DNA from: Istiophorus platypterus
Lineage: Eukaryota; Chordata; Actinopteri; Istiophoriformes; Istiophoridae
DNA length: 64,000 nt
NCBI GenBank assembly: GCA_016859345.1
Contig: CM029119.1
Span: forward strand, 3,802,609-3,866,608
Direction: 5' to 3'
Below the pieces are notes generated by a model. That model saw only the letters and a list, made by a program, of their open reading frames with translations, was not told the origin of the DNA and ran no database searches. The position numbers and the translations under genes are program-made. Of this stretch, positions 39,601 through 52,294 are shown piece by piece; the stretch's first letter is position 1, and each line of letters begins with the position of its first letter.

Positions 39601-41125
39601 CACTGCATTTTTCTTGATTTTCATTTTATACAGAGAATACATTTTTTTAGTCGGGATTTATTAACAAACCTTGGCAGGTGGTAAGTGGTGCTCTCGCAGT
39701 CTGCATGTCACTCTGAATTCTGATGGGGAAAAAAAAAATCATAAACGTGCAAATAGTTTGTCCCAGGAATTTTGAAAAACTGACATCTCTGTCATAATTT
39801 CTCAAAAAGCACGTTATCTGTTCAATGTGGTTTGGAGTGAAATAAACTGCAGAGAAAATAACTGCTTTATCAATTCTGATAACATAGAGAGGATAGTGTG
39901 ACTCAGTTCCTTCATGTGCCATCTAAGCACACCTCCACATTTAGAGTCAGAGATGCTGCCAGCTGCCTTATCTGTTGCCCATTGCAGTACTATTTCATGT
40001 ATCTGAGGAAGTTGTCTGCACTTAACAAAAACAGCACAATGACCAGAGGTATTAGGGAGCTGTCGATCATGCTGAGGAGAGGTCTAATCAGGAAATTTAC
40101 CGGAAAACACTTGGTGGTGCATGGCTGTGTAGAGGTTTTAATTAAGAGCCGAAACTATTTTGTTAATTGTTGCTTTGTTTATGGTTATTTTGATAATGAA
40201 CTAATATTTTAAAGTTAATTGTCTTGTTAAAATCCAACTAAAGTACAACTTTGAAAATACTATTTCACCTCGCTTTACTGCGTTTTACAATAATCGTCAC
40301 CACATCACGATCAAAACATAATAATCATTAGTGGAAAAAATTATTAGTTGCAGCCTTTCACTAGCAATTCATGCCCTTTTAAAGAGAATACTTGTATTTT
40401 ATAAATTAATTTCACTTTTCCTCTTCGTCACTTAGTAGGTTATATAGCCATGTCCATGCACTGTCAGTTACCAGCAGAAGACCCATTTACTGGCTTTTAT
40501 ATGAGCAACAGTATCACTGCAGAGTGAAACCTGACCCTCTAAATCGCCTCTATTCTCTGTTTTGGCAAGTTCTTCTAATTTGATTCAGTGTTGAAAATAA
40601 TAATCCTAACCTCCAGATAACAATATAATTATTCATTTTAAATTAACACATAAAACTCTAGAACAATAACTATTATTCTAATGATATATGCTGTCATCTT
40701 TAAATATTTCAGATCAACCCCCCCCCTCATTATTAATGGAGAGGCCGATGGCAGTTAGAGGAGATTAATTCCTCCTACAATATCTGCTCTCTTGATCATA
40801 ATTAACCAGGCAGTCGGTGAAGTTATAAAGGATCCGCCCACCACTTATTCACTCTGTATCCTTAGTTCTGTGCTCTCCTACATCTTACACTGCAAACACA
40901 CAGCCATTCAAAACCTACAATCACACTTCTGCTAATGACTATTTGAGATCTTGTTCCCTATTTTATCCAGGTCAGCATGTGTGGAATTCCCAGTACTTTT
41001 TATTCCACATTATATTATATACTTTTTTCAAAATTTCTGCCCCCCTACACAAACACACACACACACACACTGTTGGTTTATCCAGGACAATTACTGGAAA
41101 TTACTCTATTCTAAGCTTAAGTGTT

Positions 41126-41172
<47 letters not shown>

Positions 41173-41245
41173 ACATCCACACAAAGAGAGAGAAAGCCAA
41201 CCATGCTTTGCTTTGCTCTGCACTATCCTCCGTACTCTGCACAGC

Positions 41246-41289
<44 letters not shown>

Positions 41290-44200
41290 TACTTACACAC
41301 CGACAGCAGCAGGAACAGAGAGAGCACCAGACAGACGGTAACAGCGCTCGCCAGGAAAACAACTGTGTTTGTGTGCGTGTGCGAGTGGCAGTGTGTGTAT
41401 GTCGAGCAGTCATGTCTGACACAGAGGACGGAGGTTTTGATGGCGCGTCCTTCTTTTCTCTGCAGAGCCCGGGATCAACGTCGCCCACCAGGAAACACAA
41501 CAAGGAGACTACGGTCACGGTGAGTGGGGCAACTCAGGGGAACTCTTAACTGACCATGAACTCACCTCAGCTCTCTACAGTAGCCCGAAAGGTCTAGATC
41601 TGGTACCAGCGGCGGGGGGCTGGTCAGTTTTTTTCCCCCCAAGTTTGGAAGTAATGATATAGAAAAATACAGCTTCAAAGACAACAGATTTCCCTGGTGG
41701 GATTTATCTTTTATTTAAAATACACATCACCTGTTGTAGGATCATTAATGAATACCTTTATGAATTGGTTCATGTACATAGGGACAATATAAGAACTAAA
41801 GTCTTGACTGTATGACAGCTGTGTGTTCCTTTTTCTGTTTTTCCTGTGTATTCTCTCAGATGGGAAGTGTTTGGTGCTTGTTTTCAGTTGCTAGTATACA
41901 GAGACACAGTGACATCATCCTATCCAGCATCAAGATAATTTCTCCCTTGTTGTCAAGTCAAGGAATCCTACTTAGCCTCTTGCTCAATATATACAAGAGG
42001 TGCTGCTGCGGTGACGTTATCAATTTGTCTCTGACTTTTATTTTCCCAGATCTTTTTTTTCTTGAAGTGCATTATAACCAAAGCCTTGAGAATGGGTCGG
42101 GATCTCAGCTTCTATAGCAACCTATGCTATGCTTTAGATAGGATGACAGTTATAACAGAAAACACGAGAGGAAGAGGGGATGAGAGCCACGCTTGTTACC
42201 AAATAAACTTCTAAATATACTGTATGTTTCAGGTCAAGACCTAAAGAGGATATTTTACCCTTGGCTAAGCCCTTTTTCTGTTCTAACAGGGCACATATGC
42301 AGTGTATAATGATAACAATGGCAATACTGCTTGAAATTCCTTCAAAAACAGTGGATCCTTAATTTCAGACCGAAGCAGACAAATACAACTTGTCATTTTT
42401 AGGAAACAAATGTTTATTTTGCATGCTGAAAATACAACACTTGCTGGAAGACTTTATCATTTTTGATTCTTTGAGAAACCGGTAAACGGGTCTTAAAATA
42501 ATCCTTCTATATGAGAGTTTGACTAAGAACAAAAGCAGAGTTCTCATTAATAGCAAGGGACCGTTGAGTTTTCTAGTTAATATGACAACTTCCACCAAGA
42601 AATTTTAGCAGCTGTATCTTGCTAACTTCAGCTAATTAGACTAATGATGTTACAGCTACATGTCCATGAAGAAGACTTGGAAATAAAGGAGCAAAACATA
42701 AGAATACTAAGCAAAAACATACTAGGAAAGACAAAGGTTAGATTTTATGTTTCGTTGTTCAATTTTCAATTTCTCAGTGTCATTTTACCGAAGAAAAGGC
42801 TTTGAGCGTGAAAACTAAGTGATGAGCTTTGCTAATGTAACAAGTTTGGACAAGGTTGAATGTAAAATCCGATAGAGAGCAGGACAGAGCTGCTGATGTT
42901 AAGGTGACCTCTGAAACAGCAAAATCCAATACCAGCTCCTACGTGTTGGAAATTCCAGCCCCAACAAGGCTAACATAACTTGTAACTGTACAAAATAATG
43001 AAGTTAGCGAATAAAATGCTAACTCTTTGCCCCGGGAGTAATAATAGCGTACTGTGGTGAATAGTGAGCTAGTTACCCAGACGTTCCAATGTTCGGAGCT
43101 TAGGTTAAAGCTTAAAAACACATTCTAATCCATTCCTTGCAGTTTAAGTCATATTTTTTTGGTTGTTGAAAGGTAAAAAAACAGATACCAACATCCAAAC
43201 TCTTTGGATACTGAATATCTTTTATTTTTCATGCTTCTTAAACATGTGGAGAAATCCAAGCCTTGACTGACCTACCATACCAGGTTAAAGTGTCAAGCTA
43301 AGATTGCACATTCACAGTTAGGAGGGGGAGTTTCATGAATGGTCAAATGTTGAGGTCATCAAAGGTCAGGGAAGAAAGTGCTGGAAGCAGTGTGTTGGTG
43401 TGAGTGCAAACAAACTAAGCCCATCAGTGGAGAGAGTAGCCTTGCCCTCATCTTTACCAGGGGAAGCGGGGGTCAGTTCGAAGCCCTGCTTGCTGTCAAC
43501 CTCTGGACCTCAGCAGCGATTAACTAGGAAGCCATTCCCTCAAACAAATTATAAGCTACATAAGCCAAGATAAGGTTGAATTAGAGGCCTTTTTCTTTTT
43601 CTCCCTGCCATTTCAATCCGAATATTGGCTCTGGAGAAGTCATCAGTTAAACCGTATTTGTCGATTTTCTCTGAAAGGCCAGGCTTTGGCATTAGACGAG
43701 GGTGCTCTCTGGTGCCACTGAAGTTTTTTAAATAGAAACAGTGCATCCTCGCTGCAGGCTCTTTACCTCCTGAGGTTAATTGGAATGAAGAGACGATAAA
43801 GCTTCTTTTATTTGCCCTGGAGTCTTCGCTAAACCCGGTGCCTGTTTTTATCTCTATATTATTAAGACATACCTATTCATTTATTTTGAGTTCAAGATGT
43901 GTGGTTTCTTTGCTTTTGTTTCTTTCTCTCTTTTCTTCTTTCCTCTGAATTGAAGCCAGAGGTATTTCTCTGATGATTTCTTCTAATGACCTATCAAATC
44001 TGGGCCCTGCAGTTCTATACAGAGCAGCTGCGATGTCAGACATCTATATTATGCTGTGGTTCATGAACTGAAGAATTTAGAGGTGATATATTTGTTACAG
44101 AGTTGACCTCTATCTTCCATACCACCCTGGACCTGTAAGAGAAAATTTGAGGGAAGAGCACAAAGTGCCTGCGCACAGAGAGTATTAGAGTGCCATGCAC

Positions 44201-44611
44201 TATGTACAGTCCTATTGAGCGTAACCTCAGAGCAGAACCAAGCAGCTCACAGCAGGGAGCCCTGCAGCAAGCACATTCAACATGACTGCTGCTGGCAGAT
44301 CAAGGAGACAATTAACTGCACCAAGATAATTAAAGGCAGTCTTTGGAAATCCATTTTGCTGATTGCTCTGGGCCAAAGTAGAAGTTCTGAGCGTTGTGGT
44401 AGAGAGCTGAATGATGAATCTCCAAAAGGCGGAGAACCAAAAAGACTCTGTACTGACAATGGTGTCTCCAAGAGGGGCTGCACAGAGAAAAGTGAATGAA
44501 CGATGCCCGGTCAACCTGAATTGTCTTCTTCATGGAGCTGTTGTGATGAGAGTATTGCCATAGCAGCAGAGTGAAGACTACCTTGAAAACCAGAGCAGAA
44601 GTCTGTGTGTT

Positions 44612-44663
<52 letters not shown>

Positions 44664-47600
44664 TGTGAATAAGCTGTCAACACATAGTGCACTAACATTG
44701 CTGCTTTACAGTACTTTCGCATCAAAGCAAAGTTGTTTATAATGATACTATAAAGTACCTAATTTATTTGCCCTTCTCATGGTTATCTCTGTCCCCCTCT
44801 CTCTCAGATTAATTGTGTGACGTTCCCGTCGCCTGCATGCATGCCGGAGCAACAGCTGCTGAAACCAGACGAATGGAGCTACTGCGACTACTTCTGGGTA
44901 AATGCCTCAACATTTAAGAGGCTATAAATTTGTTGTCGACCCCATAGCACAAACTGGTTGTAAAATATCTGAGACGGGGAGATACAGACTAGTGACTTAA
45001 CCCTTAGTACCCAAAACCAAAATCTCCTTTATCTCACCTACTGCTGGAATCAGCATAAAACTTTCTCTTTCCAATTAAAAAAAAAATCCATGAATCTATT
45101 AGAAATCACATTAGATACATCTAGGTACAACATCAGATCTTGCTTTATATTAATGATATTTAGATTTTTAATTTTTCCTTTTTTCCTTTTTTTTCAAATC
45201 CACTTGGTTGTTATCTGGACATCATAGTCACGTTCCACACAGAAACATCTAGCAGCTAATGACTTTCCACAGTGCTGATTCCCCAAAATGCAAACAGACT
45301 CCCTGACTGCAGTGTTATTATTCCTGTGTAAATCGTTCAAAGCATGATGGGAAATGCAGTGCAAAAAAATCTCTTAACGTGTTCATCATAAGAAAAGAGA
45401 AAAAGAGACCACAGGAGTGACATAGTGTTTTAAAATTAGCTTTTTTCTTCTTTTTTTGAGAGTAATAAGGCATGAAATGTTCCATAAGCATATCTGTGGA
45501 ACACAAGACGCTCTTCACTATCCACTATCCACAGTAGGGGAAGGAACAGACTATGGCCTGTGTCATTTTCATTTTGTAAAGTTATCGTTGGTTGTCCAGC
45601 ACATTTGCAAGTGCTGGAGTTCATCTCAGAGTGTTGGTGTACGTAGTCCTGAGAAAATACTTCATCATAATCTTGCAAAGCTAGTGATTATGTTAATAAA
45701 GCCAAAATGAATCAAACTGGTTGCCTGTAAAAATTAAAAGTCAAGTCTCACTCATTATATCCAAGTGCTGCACTGTGCCTTTGCAGTTGGATGCGGCCCT
45801 TGTCCATCAACTTAACTTTATTAACAGTGTAGAAACTGACTTTTAGAACACATCAATTAATTCAGAGTTGTAAGTGAGAAGAACTGCGATCTCCATGTGA
45901 ATGGATTTTCTCCCCACCCCTGATATCTAGATAATTTCCCTGCGTTGAAAACATGTAGTGACTCAGTTTTCAGTCTACAGTTGGTTTTCTAACTAGAATT
46001 CCCCACAAACTGAATCTACAACCGGTGTCACAGCTATAGAGCTACACTGTGAAAACTGAAAAGCAAATGCCTCTGCAGTTTGTGTTCCAGTGTTTGGCAT
46101 GGTGACAAATGATGAGAACCTCATAATGCAACAAGGAAAAAACAGGTTTACAGATTGGAAGATTAAGGGGTGATGACTAAACAGGACATAGTGGAAGAAG
46201 TAAGAGATCTAGATGAGGATTATCTGAGAAAATTCTTGAATAAGTATCAACTAATGAAAGTAAGAAAGGAATTCTTTCAAAAAGTCTCTCACGTTGCTTC
46301 TCTCCCCCGTAAATATTTAACTCAACATCCCCAAGAGTCCAAAAAGCAACACTAGATCCTTTTCATCTTTAACGTGACTCCATATTTATCTCATTCTAGC
46401 TGTGCTGCATGCTGAGAATCAGCATCAGCTTTAATAAGATCCAACAGACAGTCCAGTAGGATAATACTTTACATGTAACTGGCTGGAACACAGAACGCCA
46501 GCTTGCCTCTGCTAGTCTGTTTGGACATCTCCCACCCCTGCGGTGTAATCTCTATCAGGTGTGGCGTGTGGGGCTAACACACTATAGTCATACACACGAT
46601 AGTGACAACACACTGAAAAGAAAGGGTGAGTAGGGAAAGTTGAAACCAGTGGCAAGGAATGAGCAAGTTCTAATGAAAACAAGTCAGTTTTTTATGAACC
46701 TTGCAACTCTCAGATTTCCTCAGTGTATTTACGAGCACTTAAGGAAAAATTTCACATAGACAAGAATCCTTAGTCAGGATTAGAGAAACCTATATATGGA
46801 GACATACATGCAAATGCAGATTCTGCAGTTTACTGCAGTGAATGTAGTAACATGTGGTCTAGTTTTGTTGTGGGCATTCTGGATTCTTGTGTTCCAGCAA
46901 TGGTTGATGCATAATTTTTAGAGTTGTCAATTATTCATATTATATAAAATGAAATATCCAGCAACATCAGTACAGTATGCACTCAATGCCTCAGTAAATG
47001 CAAGCCGTATGTGTTGTTGCTGCATTATCTCTTTATTTTAAGGAGTATGCAGCAGGCGATTTATTTCGCTGAGCCAGTTGGTCAAGGTGTGATGTTCTCA
47101 TGTTTGTTGCTAAGTATTTGTTTGTTCAATGTGTTTCTCGTGTGCTTGCTACGTTTAAACCACAGACTGATAAGAAGGATGCCCAAAGCAATGGCTGCAT
47201 CACAGGATTTGAGGTTTTGCTGCAGAAACAGCTGAAGGGGAAACAGATGCAGAAAGAGATGGCTGAGTTCGTACGAGAAAGGTATCAGCTTTTCAATCAG
47301 CGGTCTCCTCTTTTTCTTTTTTTCACTTCGCATCTTCAGGTTACCATGACAACCATACAGTTCTCATTACACAAACCATTTCTCCTTTTTTTTTATTCTC
47401 ATTCATGTTCATCACTAAGTTGCACAACACAGAAGAGCACATGGAAACATTCAGAGTTGCATAAAGGCTGTGTGGTAATGAAACTTTTGACTTCTTTCTC
47501 AGGATAAAGATAGAAGAGGAGTACGCCAAGAATCTCTCCAAGCTCTCCCAGATCCCTCTAGCAGGGCAGGAAGAAGGGTGAGTGACCTTCTTCTGTGAAA

Positions 47601-50600
47601 GACTTTCAGGAAAAAGATAAACCCCTTCTCATCATATTGGAGCTTGACACACATGGAAGACGTGTTTTTCAACACTTGAAAAGGAGTCTGCCAGACTTTC
47701 CACTATGTGGCTACTTTGGAGATGCAGAGGCAGTAAATTATGCGTTCTTGGGCTCTTCCTCCATAGTATATTTTGTAATAATGATAGTAATAATGTGAGA
47801 CTTCATTGCGCAATTGAGGGTATGTTTCTTTCCAGGGAGGTCAAAGGTCAGAGTCAGCTGCAAAAGAACAGACATCGAGCTAGTAGAATTTCAGTGTCAG
47901 ATGATTCATAATCTCAGAAATGTGAAGAGCTTGTTGTTGATGATGAATCTTGCTGCTGTAGCAGTAGCCGCCGGTGCTCTTTGCTACTAGTAGTGGTGCT
48001 AAGCCTGTTCTGAGTGTTTTTGTTTTGTTTTAAATAAATGCTAACATTAAAATTAGACAGCCTGCTCCTCAGTGAGCCAGCCAGTCAGGAAAGCCGTTCA
48101 GGCCAGACATCCCGGTGTGAGTCTGAGTCTGGAGGCCCTGTCAGTGATGCTGTGAAACAGTATGGCCTTCCTGTAAATCACCGGATGCTTTGATCTCTGT
48201 CCTGCAGCATACTTCAGCTATTAGGAGAGAGTGGAGGAGAAGAGGGAGGGATGGGGAAAGTATAGAGGTAAAGGAGGGGTGGTAGGAGTGAAGATGAGGG
48301 CAATGAGATTGGAGGAGACAGACATTTAGTGGTGTGTGTTGGGATCCAGGGAAGCCCTGCAGGGAGAAAGAGTTTGCAGCCACTTCTCTCTTCTGCAGCC
48401 TGACAGCTTAGGGGATATCATGCTGAGGGCAGCTCTTTGTCTAATTCACCAAGGGGACACAGGAACATGGAAAATAAAGTAACAGGAAGCTGAGAGGGGC
48501 AAGGCCAGCTAAAGACACCCACAAAGAAAAGAAGCTGGGATTTGTACAGACACCGCCTACAGTGTTGTTATTAAACTCATCTTTATTAAGAGATTCCTCA
48601 AGGACACAATGAGAGTGCATAGCAATGTGACTGAATGTGAAAGCCATTAGTTGGAAAACACGTTAAAAAATACGAGTAATGTATTTCAGTATCTTTGTTA
48701 GTTTTCTAAAGCAGTGAACTTTAGCTTGCTAAAATCTGTAATGTTAGCTCATTTCTGTCAGCTGGGTCAGTGACACCTGGCGGTTACAAGGTGCTAACAT
48801 GTTGGCACAGTTACTCTCTAGATAAGAGCTTTCTGGGTTTGTAATATTAGCCACAGTCATGTATAACTGTGGCCTACGGCTACATGGCTGTAGAGTTAAA
48901 GCTTAAACTTCTCCAGGAGGACTTATGGCTATGTTACTTTTTAAAGAAGAAATACCACGTTAAAAAAATTTAAAGTTTAATTCACAGTAAATCAAATACC
49001 CTCTTGCCAAAAATAAGCAGTTCAGACTTTATCATTTTCCGTATGACCAGCAGCTTCTGGTGGCTAATGCTAGCCACAGTTAGCAACCTTAAATAGATAC
49101 TGTATCGTGTACATTACATCACTCAATCGATTCTCTGACTTTATCTGCTCTGTTGACTTTATCTCTCCGTCTACTGCTACTTTGCCACCGATGCACTATG
49201 TTTTAGCATTTATCGTTGTCCCATACGCCCATTTTGCTATTGAGCGAAAATTTCTCCGCTCACATAAAACCTCATAGAAATGGACTGCGCACTTAATTTC
49301 ATCTTAAAAGTTTTTACATCAAACCAAGAAAGTAGGCAAACTAATGTGCAAATGAAAGACTGTGCAAGGTTTAGCTAGAATTACCCTCCCCTGTACTGTT
49401 TACATGCATATAAGATAACCCCTCTTCATATTTGCATGGTAATAGAGGGCCTGAGTGGGATGGAATTGTCCTATATAGAATCCAGATTATGCCAGCCAGC
49501 TAGCTGCCCACAGCCAGAAAAGTGCAACACAATACTTTCATTATACTCTCCCTCAGGCCACTCTGTTGTCAGACAGGACAATCGCTGTTTTGTTGCCCAG
49601 TTCCTACCATCCGACCGGCCGCAGCCCAGAACCAGCCGTCTATTTATTCCTGAATTTACCATTTGTTTGGTAGAGATGTGGCTGCGAGGCATGTGACCAC
49701 TCTTTATTGCAACCAATCATGCACTGTATCACTTCTGTTGAATGTGGGGAGAACATGGCAGGAGATTAATTTTCCCCTTAGATACAGTATTTTGTTGGCA
49801 AGTGAATGTCTGTCCCTTGGGCCTGTGAGACTGCAGGGACATGACAGATGTAATTTGCAGTATATGAACAAAAAGCTATGTTTCCTCTAGTTTGTCATAT
49901 GTTTTTAAGGTACAGAACATAAAAGATATCATGAAATTTCCGCTAGGATTGTGTCATTTTTCTGCTCACAAAAAAAAAACCCTAATAAAAAAGCAACAAA
50001 ATGAGATTCCCTTAGTCCCAAGAATTCAGTTTTTAAATAATTCCATTCAAGTTCGATTTCTCATTTAGCTTTATTGTCATTTCCACACATATGCATGACA
50101 TACAGTACATTCGGGGAAATGAAAGGACGTTCCTTATTGACGTCAGTGCAACATAGAACAGATTTGTTCTATGTTGCACTCATGCAACATAGTAAATAGG
50201 TATGGAAAACAAAACCTGAACTAAAACTGAAAACTCTAAAGTAAAAATAAACACACAAGGGTAAGAGTAATCACTCTCACATTAGCAGCAACAACTTAGA
50301 ACCATGTCCAGGGTATTTTCTCCCCAAGTATTGAATTTGACAGGTTGGAATATCATTATAACAGTCTTTTCTGTTGTGCAGCTCTCAAGTTGCCTCCGTC
50401 TAGTTAGTGCTCAGGGCCAGATAGACAGCTACACTAACAACAGTGCTGAGCTCCATTGGCAGCTAGAATTCAAAACACTTCATGATCGTAAACTCCACCA
50501 GAGGAGAACAGACTTTCCTTGCACCATTTCTTGTTTTTTTCCTTAAAGATACCCTGTGAAGTTATTTATGCACTAGTAGCGCTGTGGAGCAGTGTTTTTA

Positions 50601-52089
50601 GAGATTAGAGCAACATGTCAAAAGCACCAAAAAAACAGTGGCAGAGGCGATCGTTAGCCTGTAGCCATGGATGTAAACAAAGCAGGTTTCAAACTTTAAG
50701 AAAAATGGCTTTGCAAATGTTAAGGACGTTCTATAAGGAAGCAAATGCTTTTTACTAGACCTAAAGGGTGCCCACAATGTGTTTTGGCGAGTGACACAGA
50801 ACTTAAACAGTAACTTTGCTTGTTTACAAGAAAACTTCACAGGACAACTTCAGTGAAGTTTCTATAGGTGGTGGTGCTCCACTGTGCCTCATAAACACAA
50901 TACAACATGAACAACATGAACATAAACCATGTCAGTTCAGAGAAGTACATCAGCTCTCATTCTGATCATATGCAAATCTCAGATCTCATTGTCCTCAATC
51001 CCACTGTGTACGTACATAAATTTGAAGTAGTAACGAGTGTAGAAAAAGTATTCATGAGAGAGATATCATTTACAGATAAGTCAAAAAAAGAAAAATACAA
51101 AAAAAAAGAAAATGGTTGTGCAGACATGATTTCAGCAGTTTTATGAAATACTTGATTGATTCAAAGTAGGAAACTGATGACACATGTAGTGAACACGTAC
51201 AATACAAACAGCTAAAACTGAACAGCCAATTCCTTCCACAACCGGCTTAGATGTGGCAGATGATTTAGTCTAGCTGGTCTGTATAACTTGCTGTCTGGTT
51301 GAAATAGGCACCATAGTCAGTAGCAGAATTCTCAGTCATTTTATATAAGTTAACAAAAGATGATCATTAACTAATGGGATTTTAAGAAGCTCAGAATCTT
51401 TTCGACCCTCTTGGCTACCGTTGAGTTGCAGGTGCCAGACTTCACTCTCACGGTGTCAGGAATGTTTGGGATGTCGGTCTGAGGGAATTCCACACATGTC
51501 TTCATTCAGAGCATTACTTTGAAGTGACCTGCTTACCCATAAAGACGGTCAGTTCTGGACCCAGAGCCTCATGGCTGTGACTCTCTGCCTGCTGGATGAT
51601 TGTTTTACAGCCTACAGTTTGAAGAAAAATGACGAGGCTTTCCACCTAATTCCATTTTCTGTCAGGGCTAATTATGAATCATGGATCACTTCCTTCAAAT
51701 CAAATTGGTCTGGCCTGTAATTATCACGTAATATGCACCGGCTAACTTAATTTTAACGCTTATCTTCAAAACAATAGAAGCCTTCTCTGTGTTATTGCCC
51801 CCAGCTGTGTTGAAAAGCTGAACTCATAACTGAGAGAATAAGCTGAGGCATATCTCATGTCCCATACATCCTAATCACCCATTGAACTGGCTGTGGACTC
51901 AGATCAGCTCTTTAGATTTACTGGGTACTTGTGTGTCTGTGCACTTTTGTTCTTCATCTGTGTGTATAAGTGTGTGTGCGTGTGTGTGTGTCTGTGTGTG
52001 TGTGTTTGTGTGTTTGTATGTGTGTCTGTGTTTGTGTGTGTGTTTGTGTGTTTTGTGTGTGTGTGTGTTTGTGTGTTTGTATGTGTGTC

Positions 52090-52175
<86 letters not shown>

Positions 52176-52224
52176 TGTATTTGTGTCTGTGTTTGTGTGT
52201 GTGTGTGTGTGTGTGTGCGTTTGT

Positions 52225-52294
<70 letters not shown>

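Larger units (their letters stand above)
39474..41465 (+). other. gas7 intron 4 (2.0 kb), holding the alternative promoter region
   Basis: For the long transcript this is intron. Its last 50-400 bases carry TC and CA tracts and then the ATG at 41412 of the short form, so a second promoter probably lies here. Confidence 0.75.
41520..44807 (+). other. gas7 intron 5 (3.3 kb)
   Basis: Holds a family C repeat copy (42855-43125) and a TG tract (44604-44661). The reading frame at 44215-44499 shows no splice sites or similarity and is ignored. Confidence 0.85.

Noticed and set aside
40943..41549. Long overlapping frames in all phases before exon 5
   Set aside because: Translations of CA and TC tracts. 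Only the part from the ATG at 41412 in one frame has independent support.
44215..44514. Plus- and minus-strand frames of about 95 codons in intron 5
   Set aside because: No similarity, no splice sites, and both strands open together.
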